A stretch of 64,000 nucleotides of DNA from Tanypteryx hageni (lineage: Eukaryota > Arthropoda > Insecta > Odonata > Petaluridae). The translations under genes and the position numbers were made by a program. Below are positions 33,796 to 44,408 of this stretch, one piece after another (within the stretch, counting starts at the first letter, position 1; every line of letters starts with the position of its first letter). The notes beneath the pieces were generated by a model that saw only the letters and a list, made by a program, of their open reading frames with translations, ran no database searches and was not told where the DNA came from. The stretch is from the NCBI GenBank assembly GCA_028673005.1, contig CM054116.1, forward strand, positions 38,542,577 through 38,606,576. Direction: 5' to 3'.

Positions 33796-36406
33796 ATGCC
33801 AAAAAACAAAGACAAGAAGAAGGTTTCAGACTCTGATTCTTCAGAATCATCTGATGAAGTAAGTAGTCCTACGTTTAATATCTTTAACTTAATCTGGTTA
33901 GGTCGAATTTTATATAGCCATGTGCTCGTGAACGAGTTTTAACCGAAACAATCCTGCAGTCCAACCCATGCTATTTTTTATTTTTTAATTGAGTATTTTA
34001 AGATTTTTGCTTGGGATTAATTGGTATCAGGACACACATTTTATGATTATAGAAAATATTTCAGTCCTAAAGAAGTATCATTGGATATAATTTTCAAAAC
34101 CGTTATCGATAATCTTCCACATAAATTTATACATCTACAGTCGAATCTTAGCGCAAAATATACAAATAATTCCGAAATGAGCTTTTAGTATATACTTGAT
34201 CAGTACCATAAAATGGCCTCCTCTTGTTAATATCTTTGCTAGTGCGCGGTATTCTCGGTAGTTTTGTAGTTAGGTTTGAATGACTGCTGATAAATTCCTA
34301 AACTTGTTAATTCATAGGTAGCACAATATCTTATTTAAGTCGATTTTATACGTATTACATATACAATTTCTTTTGTTAATTATTCTTTTTAAATATTGGG
34401 ATGGTTAATTATATTTATTAAAAACATTAGAAGAAAAATTTTGGAAAAATTAATCATTTTTGAATTTTTTTAGGATAAAGTGACAACAAATTTTGTAGTT
34501 GCACTTTTGAGTTTATGTAAGATGTCTGCTTCTATCTGCTGAGTGTTCTTGTATGATTTGTTATGCCTAAACTCGTTTATAATGAAAACATTTTAAATAC
34601 ATATTGGAATAGTTTTTTTTTCTTCTAGAAAGTTTTTCAGGTACTCTCCTAAAGTAAATAATTACCTAGTTTTCTTTATCATTGCAAATACCCAGCTTAA
34701 TCTCTCAACGGTGGTGTATTACTGTCAGCAATATTCTGATGTCATTTGTATCTTAGTTCTGTAATAAAGGTACAACCCAAATATTATTTTAGATGAAAAA
34801 ACTAATACAGTAAGTTGAAAAGTGATGTATACTATATTGTTCTTTTTGGAAAGTCACTGTTGTTGATCCTTATAATCCCTAGCTGGCTAAAAACAATCCT
34901 TGGTCATTATGTACCACTTAGCATGTTGGATTACTAATCCAAATATTTAGGCTTAGAGCCTCCGGTGTGGTGTTATTTCAAAGTTGTCAATTATGCTTCA
35001 CACTCCCCTCGTGTGCATCTGCCAATAAGAAGCAGTGCTGTCAGTAGGTTAAAGAGCTGAAAGGAAATAGTGTTGGCTGAGTCTGACCTAAGTAACTTGA
35101 AATGAATTACTTAAATAGCAACAGTGCTGTTATGTAGAATTAATTCGGAAACTAAATTCCCTGAAATTGATTTATAATTAGACCTAATGACTTCTCTTGA
35201 GATAGGATAATATGAGAACTCAGTTTAACATATAATCATGAACTTAACATGAATGAATAACAAACATTGATCATCTTAGCTTATATTGTGTATTGCCAGA
35301 TTACTTAGCCACCACTCCCTGGTCAGTCAAACTATTCATCACTTGTCTTCAATGCAGTAATCATGGTTTAGCTGTGTAATGATTAAATTTTGGACTTTTA
35401 AAAACTTAAAAAATGAAAAGGTTTTGTTAACCAAGACTTGTTTATGTAGGTAGGACAAGGCATTTTGGTGTCTGTATGGCTCATGCTGTATTCCCCCTTT
35501 AAACTGCACTATTGAGAATACAGGTACTCTCGTTATACGTGGTACATGCATTTATGAAAATCGCCATGTATATCGAATACGTGTAAAACGGTAGTTTGTA
35601 ATAATTCAACTGCAAGGTGATGTGCAGATGCTGCCTGTCCAGTTAACATGAGATTGTGGAATGCATATAGACTCTTAAAGTGGTTGGACCACCCCCAACT
35701 TGTAGAAAAAGGCATGGGTTCTGCATTTATCGTCAGAATAGAACCGCATATATGCAAAAACGTGTATAACGAAAGCATGCATAACAAGAGTTACCTGTAT
35801 GTAGAATGAATTTCTCCTGGACCGCAAATTAATCTTGAGGTCCAAGTAAAAGGTGCATGATATTTAGACTTTTTGAAGGTTTAGAGCAAGATATCATTTC
35901 AAAATGCCAAAACTTGAAGAAGCCCAAGCAGAATAGCGGCCTATCTAAAAACCAATACATTAGTTATAAGAAATTTAGTGGTCATATCAGTTTAATTTTG
36001 GCAAAGTGCACTGAACTTGGTACTTACATGAAAGCTTATTAGCTGTTTTTTTTATTTTCAGGAGAAGCCCCCTCCAACAAAGAAGACAAAGCCCGCAGCA
36101 ACTTCTTCTCAGAAAGATGAGAATGGGGATGTTTCCTGGCAACTTGAGAAGATGAGATATGTTAAAGTGAGAGAGTTTCATGGAAAAGTTTACGTTGATA
36201 TTCGGGAATATTATGAGGCTAATGGAGAGATGAAACCAGGAAAAAAAGGTTTGTTTTCTTTTGTAATTTTTTTTTTCAAGATTATAAAATGGCGTCCTTA
36301 ATAACCAATTACATCTTTTCTTTTAGGAATAAGCCTTACTGGTCAGCAGTGGAGGAAGCTAAAGGATTTAATTCCCGAAATTGATCAGGCATTGAAAGAA
36401 AAGTAG
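33796..36406 (+). CDS. SUB1: SUB1 / PC4 transcriptional coactivator (p15)
   Basis: A 109-residue nuclear single-stranded DNA-binding coactivator of RNA polymerase II that also acts in DNA repair. Coding exons: 33796-33858, 36062-36248 and 36327-36406 (TAG), with GT-AG borders and matching phases. Exon 1 encodes the Lys start and the Ser/acidic tract ([11 protein letters not shown]), the target of casein kinase II in the family. Exon 2 holds the basic linker ([12 protein letters not shown]) and the start of the PC4 domain ([20 protein letters not shown], then DIREYY). Exon 3 finishes it with [20 protein letters not shown]. Length and motifs fit the full family protein. Intron 1 (2.2 kb) contains a SINE-like remnant near 34.9 kb and a MITE at 35521. 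Confidence 0.96.
34890..34990 (+). mobile_element. Decayed tRNA-like SINE remnant in SUB1 intron 1
   Basis: GTACCACTTAGCATGTTGGA, then TTACTAATCCAA, resembles a tRNA D arm followed by a paired anticodon arm (TTGGAT/ATCCAA), and GGCTTAGAGCCTCC resembles a decayed T arm. The cloverleaf cannot be completed, so this is a SINE head or tRNA pseudogene and not a functional tRNA. Confidence 0.4.
35521..35797. mobile_element. 277-bp MITE with TA target sites (pogo/mariner type)
   Basis: The left end is CAGGTACTCTCGTTATACG and the right end, reverse-complemented, CAGGTAACTCTTGTTATGC, with TA on both sides (35519-35520 and 35798-35799). No coding capacity. The ends resemble those of pogo/Tigger-type MITEs. 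It lies in SUB1 intron 1. Confidence 0.65.
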
Positions 36407-36508
36407 TTTTATGTTCTTGTTCAAATTAAAACTGTGTAATCATAATTTATACTTGAGTAAATGCATTTCAAGGTTTTAATCATTCTGTGAATCTTTCAGA
36501 ACTTGTCA

Positions 36509-36514
36509 AATAAA
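36509..36514 (+). terminator. SUB1 polyadenylation signal
   Basis: AATAAA lies 102 bases after the SUB1 stop codon and just before the MITE starting at 36557. It is the first such signal after the stop. Confidence 0.7.
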
Positions 36515-36556
36515 GCACAATATAAATTAAATTGTTCTTGAATTTTTAATCGTTCG

Positions 36557-37147
36557 TTAGCCCTTTCCGGTCAGCCATATTAAAAATTTCTGCGGTAAGG
36601 TCACTGGTAGTTTGTGTGCAGATGCAACAGATAACTGAAGATTCTTTTTTAGTTGTTTATTGTTATAGGTAACAAATGAATAATTTTCTGTCCCCTATGC
36701 CAACAATTTTCTAACCATCAATGCCCAGAACATTTACTTTACTTTCACTATCCAATTATTCATCGCCAAATTGCCATGTAATTCCTTCTTTGATATGAAA
36801 ATCAACATTGCTATCATAACTGGTTATGATTAATTGTTTCATTTATCAGCTCATTATCTTCTACCTAAATATTATTATGCCTTATTTTACTCGTAGAAGG
36901 GCCTGCATTGCTCGCATTTGATGTCATGATAACTTTTCACTGGCCAAAAATATTTTTATTTTTGTAAAAGTTCGCTTTTGAAGGCAGCACCCTCTGAGAA
37001 AGAAACATTCCTAGTATGCCTGTATTATACATGGCGATATATAGTTTACGAACTCCCTGCTATGACCGAAAAAATTAATGTAGATCATGTTGACAAACAA
37101 CCACAGGAAAAAATTAGAGATGTTGACATCTGACCGGAAAGGGCTAA
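36557..37147. mobile_element. 591-bp MITE with CCCTTTCCGG inverted ends
   Basis: The left end is TTAGCCCTTTCCGGTCAG and the right end is its exact reverse complement (CTGACCGGAAAGGGCTAA). Further inside, the ends diverge. The CCC...GGG termini and the near-TTAA border recall piggyBac elements, but the canonical TTAA duplication is not seen, so superfamily is unsure. It starts 43 bases after the SUB1 polyadenylation signal. Confidence 0.7.
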
Positions 37148-39070
37148 GCAACAAACTTCGATGTTTGAGTCTAGTGACAAAGTTTGTCTGTGTAGTGCTA
37201 GCCAGTGTGTGTTGTGTGTTTAAATCCCAGGCTATTGGAATTTGTTGATGTTGAACACAAGATTCTTTTATTTATTACAATCTTAATGGCACAAAAAGTC
37301 AGATAATTCCTTAGTAATATGATGTTACTGGTCAACAGTACTTTGAAGCACTGTTTCCCTCTGCAAGTAAATGATTTTTCATTAATTAATGGTGATGTGC
37401 TCACATGCATATTTTTATGTAACAAAGTAATAACTTGTTAGTAAGACGTAATTTTTATAGCAGTTCATTATCCAAATGATCCATTGCATCCTATGAAGTA
37501 TTTATTTTTAAGAAGTAATATGCCATCATGCCCCTTTTGAATTGTTCTACTTTGGTGTAATTGTTTTTCATTAATTAAAATATCTCCAGAAAATAAGATG
37601 GTACATATTATTAAATTTTGAATGTTTAAAAGGGTATACAATTCTCTATCCAATACCCTGCTAGGGCAATTATATAAGATTAAAAATTAATATTTCACAT
37701 GAGCAAATTGTAATATCTGGTACAACATATTTAAGCATATTAAACAATAATTCCGTCTATATGCCTATTATAGCTATTAAATAACTTTTTATGTAGAAAT
37801 GGCTTTTCTTTCATTCCTGTGTTTCACTCGCAAAAATTCCCAACATTTTGCACCAAATATAACTATTTTCAAATCAATAAACAAAATATAAGCAATGCAA
37901 TTGAATAACTACTCGTTACATTATTCGCATGCTATTATTTACCGTGAGTGAATTGTGTTGAACTTATGCGAATGCATGTTTCATACCAAGTTGGAGAAAA
38001 TGACACTAGATGGCAGAATCCCACAGTAACCTGTTGAAGGAAGTTAATCTATAAACACTGCACAATGAGAAAATAACTTTTTCCAGAATGCATCTAAAGA
38101 TGCTTTTCCTGCTTAAAGGGTTAACACTTGGACATTCTGGTGATACTCTTTGTTGAGCTTAAATTGATGAGATTTTAAAGTTTATATTATGGAACATGGT
38201 GCCTTTGCTGATTGAGCTGCTAATTCCAATTATTTAAAGAACACAATTTCACCCTGCAAAGTTTGAAACTTCAGTATTCATGAAAGGGTCTTTTACTTCA
38301 GCGATAAATGCTTCAAGCAGTTCCTTGTTAACTTAATGATGTGCAGTTGTCATCATTTTCTTAGATTAATAATTCATGGCTTTAGCAATTTAGACTTTAC
38401 AAAGAAAAGAAATAAACTCAAACCATAGCCTTCTGATATTAGATATAGCCACAAGCTCCAACAATTAAGAAAAGAAAAAGGAGCGTAACTAAGCATCAAT
38501 TTTGTTAACAATAGTCATTGGTAGGTGGCATGGTGGTGGCAGCTAAAAATATAAGATATCTCTTAAACAATGCATTATATTGAAAAATGTTTCAAACAAA
38601 GGTTGTAGAGAATTAAATTCCCTAAAACCTTTATTCCAATACATTTTTACATTTATCAAATAATAAAGCAAATATTTCGGATAAGTGACAAGAGTAAACA
38701 CCCACTCCCGGTTGACCGACTTTTACCAAAAACTAATCAGTTCTTCTGAATTATAAAAATGTTAAATATAAAATTGCACGTTGATCTGAATAATAGTTTT
38801 TGAGTTAGATCACCCACAAAAAAGCTATCACATACACACACAAACATCATCGAGAAAATGGTCAAAACATGTTCAGGAGACCTCAAAACATGTATTTCTG
38901 TTGAAATCTTGAAGTCAATTTTTTCATGAAAACAATACTTTCCCCTATACTACGTATGGAGAAAGTAAAAATGTGAGTCTTATTACTTACTACCACATTT
39001 TAAATTTTCATTTGCAAGCAAAGTAAACACGTCATGAAAAAACTAGTTAATGTTGCTACAGAATATTGAA
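37148..39070. other. AT-rich intergenic, nothing firm
   Basis: TTAACCCTTTAAGCAGGAAA can be read on the minus strand near 38118, a possible single piggyBac-like end with no partner found. The part at 38800-38970 shares the GGAGAAAGTAAAA phrase with a repeat at 23.1 kb. No coding feature is supported. Confidence 0.35.
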
Positions 39071-39375
39071 TTACCGTATTTACCCGAATCCAAGACAACC
39101 CCCCTTTTAGCAGACTGTCATAACAGAAAAAAGATTTTATAACCTAATTTCTCACTGACTGTTTTTGGTGTACATTTCAGTATAGGTATACTTGTTCATT
39201 CATTAATTGAAATGGTTTGTTAAATTTTTTTTCTGAAAAAAAAAGAATTTTTACAGTCTTAATTTATTGAATTCCATATCGTAAGTTAGCAATGAAAAAT
39301 ACAATTATTTTATTTTGTTTCATTTGTTTTAAAAACATTGATTAAACGCGTAACCATACTTCCTACGGTTTTATT

Positions 39376-39566
39376 TCATCGCGCGCCAATACATTGCCCG
39401 GCAAACTCATCGCGCGTCAATTCATCTCGAGAAATTCGTCATGGTGTCTCGCGGCGAATGTCTTGTGACGAAAGTCGCGCAACGAAATTGTCACGCGACG
39501 ATTTTGTCTATCAATGAATTGACGCACGATGAGTTTGTCGAGTGATATATTGACGTGCGACGAATT
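39376..39566. repeat. Degenerate CpG-rich repeat array (CGCGACGAATT type), copy 1
   Basis: Many versions of a core such as TCATCGCGCGTCAATTCATC and CACGCGACGATTTTGTC recur every 15-25 bases in both orientations, in sharp contrast with the AT-rich surroundings. Cores alternate GACGAATT and AATTCGTC, so the strand can fold on itself. Relatives are at 44524-44650 and 44820-44940. Confidence 0.75.
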
Positions 39567-39780
39567 AAACTGAATAAACTGACCTCCCTTATATGCTCTC
39601 CTAGAATCCCCTTCCCTTAATACTGTCTGACGTCTGCCAGTTGAGTTCCATGCTTGCTCAGAGTCAGTTGTGTTTGCTACAAATTGCAGCATCTAAATTG
39701 TGTTTGCACCAGTAAAATTGATTATTGATGTTAATTTTATTAATGAAAGATGGGTGATTAAAAAGTGAGTTGTTGTTTCT

Positions 39781-39955
39781 ATGAAAACTAAGTTAGATGA
39801 ATTGGAAAAACTTGATAAAGGTGAGTTGCTAAAAAAAACTGCTGGTTAATTAGGTATGGGTGAGATTACCATAAAAGATTGGAAAAAATTGTAAAAATCT
39901 AGAAGGATTTTGCACTCGAATTGCTTCACAAATGTCTTCAAGTTCACACTCCACC
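39781..39955 (+). pseudogene. Pogo/Tigger transposase N-terminal helix-turn-helix (CENP-B type), broken
   Basis: The reading KTKLDELEKLDKGELLKKTA, stop, LGMGEITIKDWKK has the pattern of the CENP-B N-terminal DNA-binding domain that pogo-family transposases use to grip their ends. There are TAA stops at 39847 and 39892, followed by a frameshift. The DDE catalytic domain is not present here. Confidence 0.6.
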
Positions 39956-40327
39956 AGGGGCATACTGATAGGCTCTGCAACCCTCGCAATGCGGTGGAGC
40001 CCGAGATTTACGGGGCCCTCAATTATTCAAACCAAACTGACAAAGGCATCTGACCCCTGCTTTAAGAACCCAAAAAATGTAATTGCAACTTCTACAATAC
40101 AGCTTTATAATGCCGAGAAGAGGCATTTCTCAGCAAAAAAACTAGTGCAAGATATAGACTACGATTATATGCCTTTAGACATATCTCGCTCTTAGGCCAA
40201 TGTATTTTCTCATGTGTCAGCACTTCTTGGGTATTACATATAGATAGGGAAGATTATTGTGCTTATTTGTGTATATTTACTTGTTAAGTGAAGCATGAGT
40301 TCTGCATACACTGTTCGGGCTCTAAAA

Positions 40328-40695
40328 CAGTAGTGTGCAAACTACAGCCCAAGGGCCAAATGTGGCCCGTGAAAGGTTTTTGTGTGGCCCACGAAGCAAT
40401 GGCGAAAAAGCAATTTGAAAAATTTAACATACAAATTCATATATTTTTTGAAAATTTTTATAATAAAACTTTAAATATTGAAATGTTAGCCATGAAAATC
40501 TTATTTAGACTTGATTTTCATTTATATGGCACCTCAGAATACATATAAAACTTCCAATTTAAACTCGAATCTAGTCCACTGAAGAATTGCCAACTAACAA
40601 TGTGGCCCGCCAAGATTCGCAACCGCTGATGGGGCCCGCCAAGGGATTCGCAACCACTGATGTGGCCCACCATGAGAAACGTTTGGGCACCACTG
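40328..40695. mobile_element. 368-bp hAT MITE
   Basis: The left end is CAGTAGTGTGCAAACTACAG and the right end, reverse-complemented, CAGTGGTGCCCAAACGTTTC, of the classic hAT form with GGCCCG motifs inside both ends (TGTGGCCCG, TGTGGCCCAC). The 8 bases CTCTAAAA (40320-40327) and CTCTAAAG (40696-40703) form the target duplication with one change. Near the right end the phrase GCCCGCCAAG...TTCGCAACC is duplicated internally. Confidence 0.88.
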
Positions 40696-40703
40696 CTCTA
40701 AAG

Positions 40704-41500
40704 GATGACGACTTGACTTCAATTACTGGTCGGTCCGGTAGTCACTACTTTAGGCCTCCAATGTCATCATGAAAGAAGTTTTTGTTTTCATATATAATGT
40801 AGGTAGATTTTGGTTGATGTGATGCCCCCCTTCTTTTCAACACCATGAGCTGCCGCAAAAGATTTTGCAGATCGTATTTATTCACTAGGAGGCCATTCAA
40901 GTATTGCAACAGCAAATGTTTATCTATATTTGACTTCCCATGTCAGCAAGCATCAGCATTTGAGTGACCCCCTCCTCTCGTCTTATGTAAGATTTTGTTG
41001 TATCTCCCTCTTTTTCAATAAAAATTAGAAAATGAATGCTTATGCATGGTAGTACTTCCTTATGCCTTCTTATTTCATTGCAATGGATTTTAATGCTCTT
41101 TTAAAGCACAATGGGGAAAAATTTATCAGAGCAAACAGAATAATGTTATGTTTACAGAAAAATCAGTTAAATTACGGTAAAAAGAATGGTAATGTTGAGT
41201 GAAATGCAGGTAACAAGCAGGTGAAAGATTGCTGTGGACGAGCTGTCACAACATGTAAATCGCATGTAAAAAGTAAAAATTTCTTAAATAAAAAATCTTA
41301 TGTAAGCATTGGGCATACCCCCTCCCCAAGTCAACAAACGTCAGCTTTTCCTAGAACCTCCCTCCCCCCTAAGGAGCTTAGCTCCTATGCCTGGAAATTT
41401 TGCCAGTATCCAATGTCCCATGTAAAAAGGGGTTCTTTGAAGTGCATGACATCGTACAATACACGGGATCCATGGCTTCACTTCCTCTCCAAAGGAATAC
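40704..41500. other. Intergenic, nothing recognised
   Basis: Includes CCCCCTT-rich short stretches at 40830 and 41315 with AT-rich sequence between. No domain, terminal repeat or RNA gene is supported. Confidence 0.35.
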
Positions 41501-41610
41501 TTTTCATATTTTAGCTGAAAAATATCATCGACCTCGGTTGGGAATCGAACCCGCAATACATCAAACCATTGATGAGTATTTCAACCACTGCTCCACCTGT
41601 GTTGACCAAT
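41340..41610 (-). mobile_element. tRNA-derived SINE-like element with intact B box
   Basis: On the minus strand GGTGGAGCAGTGGTTGAAAT is an A-box form and GCGGGTTCGATTCCCAACC contains a perfect B box (GGTTCGATTCC), spaced like a tRNA gene. The anticodon arm is a six-base stem with a four-base loop and the T stem pairs only three bases, so it is not a functional tRNA. Downstream it continues into unique-looking sequence to about 41340. It is not the same family as the SINE at 29149. Confidence 0.55.
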
Positions 41611-42284
41611 AACTGTAACTTAATAAGCATACTCAATATCATTGAGTAATGAATATATATTCTTTTTTTGTCTCTATGGTATTATAAGGGTTGTTAGGCA
41701 TAATATAATACTTTGAACCCATTTCTCCAATTAGATTCAAGTCTATAAAAGAAACAGACTTATTACTATAATTTTTATAATTTCATACTTTTCAAAATAT
41801 CAGTAGCGTTTGTGTGAGGAAGAGGTAATTCTTCATTAATATACAGACAATGATAAGTAATTAAGCTTGGAAAATAAATAAGATATCCATAGGGAGACCC
41901 CATATTATTTGCTGCAGGAGAGTCTCCAGATTTTCTGGTTTGCCACTGCACTACACTTTAAAGAAACTGCAATTAGAGATTTTAGAAGATGCTTTATGGC
42001 TGTAGTTTAACCAAGAAAGACGATGCAGAACTCCAATCAGTGGACCCATACTCAAAGAAGAGGCCTTGGCCAAACATCAAAAGATTGGTGGCAATTAATG
42101 TTTTACAGCAAGTAACGTATGGCTTGGAAGTTGGAAGTTGTCATGAGCATAAGTAGGGAGAAATTATCTGCTGGTCAGCCTGCTACCCAAAAATTTACAG
42201 AAGATTTAAGGTAATTTATCGAGAGAGAAAAATTGAGTGAAGGACTCCTATACAAAATCAATGAAACAGGTCTACATTATAAAC

Positions 42285-42490
42285 TGTCATTCTCTCCTTC
42301 TCTACCATTCTCTCCCATTCTATCCCTCTCCCATTTATCCCTTTCTCATTCTATCTCTCTCCCTGTTTCTATCCCTCTCCCATTCTATCCCTCTCTCCCA
42401 TTCTATCCCTATATCCCATTCTCTTCCTATCTCCCATCTATCCATATCTCCCATTCTCTCTCTTTCCCTCCTTCCCAATTTCCCTCTCTT
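42285..42490 (+). repeat. CT-rich minisatellite (TCTCCCATTCTATCCC units)
   Basis: Pyrimidine-rich array of degenerate 10-16 base units built from CTCTCCCATTCTATCC. Open frames across it in two phases are low-complexity artefacts. Confidence 0.85.
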
Positions 42491-42899
42491 CAGCTATAGC
42501 TCTTGAAATACGTATCTAGTGAGTTTTTCTGAGTGATTGTGCATGTCTGTGTGTGCCTTTCTTTTTTTCTTTAGACTAGTTTTCAACAATAGGTCCCTGT
42601 AGGCCATCGTCCTGCAAACTTGTATAATTTTAATTTTTTTCTTTCTTTTATTGACGTGTGAGTGCATATGGATTATTTTACGGTTCAGGAGTTTTTATTT
42701 TAATTCCCTTTAGCAAAATTGTTTGGGTAATAGCGGGTATACATCCTTTATAGTAAAAGAAAAGAAAACAACCTAAATTCCAAGTAAATCTCTAATTCAT
42801 TCATTCGTGTTCTGTATTGCGACAGGTCATACCAATTAATTAATTAATTGGTTTTGACTAGGGAATATACATACACGGTGTGGTGGTTTCCCGTTGCCT

Positions 42900-43172
42900 T
42901 CCACACCGGACTCACACACAGAAGGGAGGAGGGAAACCCGGTGCCGGCATTTGCCTGCTCTTACGAAGAACACCAGGGGGGCCAACGGCTTAACGTCCCT
43001 TCCGAAGGACGGAACAGCTGAATTTGCGTGGTCTCCTCAAACCATGCAAACAGGGGGCCGTGTGACCTGGAGAAAAATCCTACTCGCGCAGGATTCGTAC
43101 CCGATGACTTTTTCAAGCATCGGGCGAGTAGCAGCCAGCGTCCTAACCACTACACCACCGGCACCCCTAATC
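42900..43172 (-). mobile_element. tRNA-derived SINE, second copy with intact head
   Basis: Minus-strand reading starts GGTGCCGGTGGTGTAGTGGT, then TAGGACGCTGGCTGCTACTC, and has the B-box region GGGTACGAATCCTGCG, closer to the tRNA consensus than the 29.1-kb copy. It follows the same body through CCGGGTTTCCCTCCTCCC. Its 3' tail differs: GTGGAAGGCAACGGGAAACC, suggesting a subfamily. No clear target duplication was found. Confidence 0.85.
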
Positions 43173-43269
43173 TCTAATATAAAGTATAAAAAATCATAAT
43201 AAAACATAACTAACAATACTTTTTCATACATTTTACAAATTACATATACAACTTTTAAAGTATTGTTTT

Positions 43270-43430
43270 GATGTGGTACTCCTCAAAGCACAAAAATGTA
43301 CAGAGCCCTACATCACATATTTTGCACTTCACCACTGTTCTAGTATATTTTCCCCTCTCAGAGCACACATGGCAGTGAAGGCGATTTCCCTTTAGGGGCC
43401 AGTTCTTTGGCCTCCAAGCAATGCAATTAT
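43270..43430 (-). pseudogene. piggyBac transposase C-terminal zinc-finger fragment
   Basis: The minus strand encodes HCHVCSERGKYTRTVVKCKI followed by CDVGLCTFLCFEEYH, the Cys/His pattern of the C-terminal domain of piggyBac (PGBD4-like) transposases. Possible upstream pieces to about 43700 are frameshifted and not clearly readable. There is no catalytic core, so this is a dead fragment. Confidence 0.6.
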
Positions 43431-44408
43431 GTCCTGCTTGTGCTGCTCAGTCTTCCGTTTTGGGAAGTAATAGCAGGAAGAGCTGATGCCCCTTCTTGGA
43501 TCAGATTTCACACGAGAGCAAGATGAAACTCACCACCATCCTATCCTCCTTGTCCATGTGAAATGAGAAGGGCAGGGCTGCCACACTTTCCCTTATCTCT
43601 GTTTACAGTTGGTGGGAGGTCTTCTCTGACCCCAGTGGTGAGTTGGTGGCATGGTTGCCTCAATGATTCTTGAGAGCATGGCTCGAGGATGAGCCCTTCA
43701 AAATTTCATGCCTCTATGACAAAAACAAGCGACTTCCAAACAAAGCATTCCCATTTTGGTTCACATCCCACAGAAAAAATGATCTGTGAATGGAGAAAAC
43801 ATCTAAAACTTCTTCATATAGTTGAGGTGATGAATGCAAGCTTTTCATTCATAGGCAAAATTAGTATATTATTGCAATTGGTGACAATGGTTCTAAACTG
43901 TCAAATGAAAAATTTGTGGATTTTTCTTGTCTTCATAGGTGAATTTATATAACATTTTGGTTGACATGTTCTGAAGAGAATCTTCAATAGCAAAATACCT
44001 CAAACTGTTAGAAATTATTATCATACTGCAATTTTTATGGTTGCTACTTTTGTGATTTCATCCTTTTAAGTACAGCCATGATTTTATATGGAATTACAAA
44101 AAGATTTACTTTAATGATAATAATAATGAAGGTTTTGTAGAGTTACATTTATGAGCCTCTTAAGTATTAGTTACATCCTACAGAAATACATGTTTTGGCT
44201 GTTGTATTTATTCACTTAGTTTCTGATAAAATGTTTGAAAGAAAAAAATCTGAACATTAATTACCATTTTTTAGGCCATAAGAGACTGCCTAAGTAAGAG
44301 TATTGATCTACCTGTTCCAATTTTCCCCATCCACTTTTACTTTACCGATGATCAGGTCCAGTGCAATCTGTGCATCGCACACAGGCGGCAGGGAGCAGCA
44401 AGAACAAT
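43431..44408. other. Spacer with possible further piggyBac-derived debris
   Basis: The 43431-43700 part is GC-richer and adjoins the piggyBac fragment, so may be part of it. The rest to 44408 is AT-rich with no supported feature. Confidence 0.35.

Larger units (their letters stand above)
39074..40200 (+). mobile_element. Pogo-like DNA transposon remnant with CpG-rich repeat
   Basis: It begins TACCGTATTTACCCGAATCC, matching the ends of the element at 44409-46397. It then has an AT-rich block (39130-39350) and a CpG-rich block (39376-39566), both found in reverse orientation at 44820-45190. These are followed by a CENP-B type helix-turn-helix fragment at 39781. The right end was not found, and a hAT MITE sits at 40328. 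Confidence 0.6.

Noticed and set aside
41525..41605. A functional tRNA gene on the minus strand
   Set aside because: A and B boxes are good, but the T stem pairs only three bases and the anticodon arm has a four-base loop; no acceptor stem closes it.
42233..42506. Two overlapping open frames of 88-89 codons
   Set aside because: They are translations of a CT-rich minisatellite (Ser/Leu/Pro/His only) in two phases.
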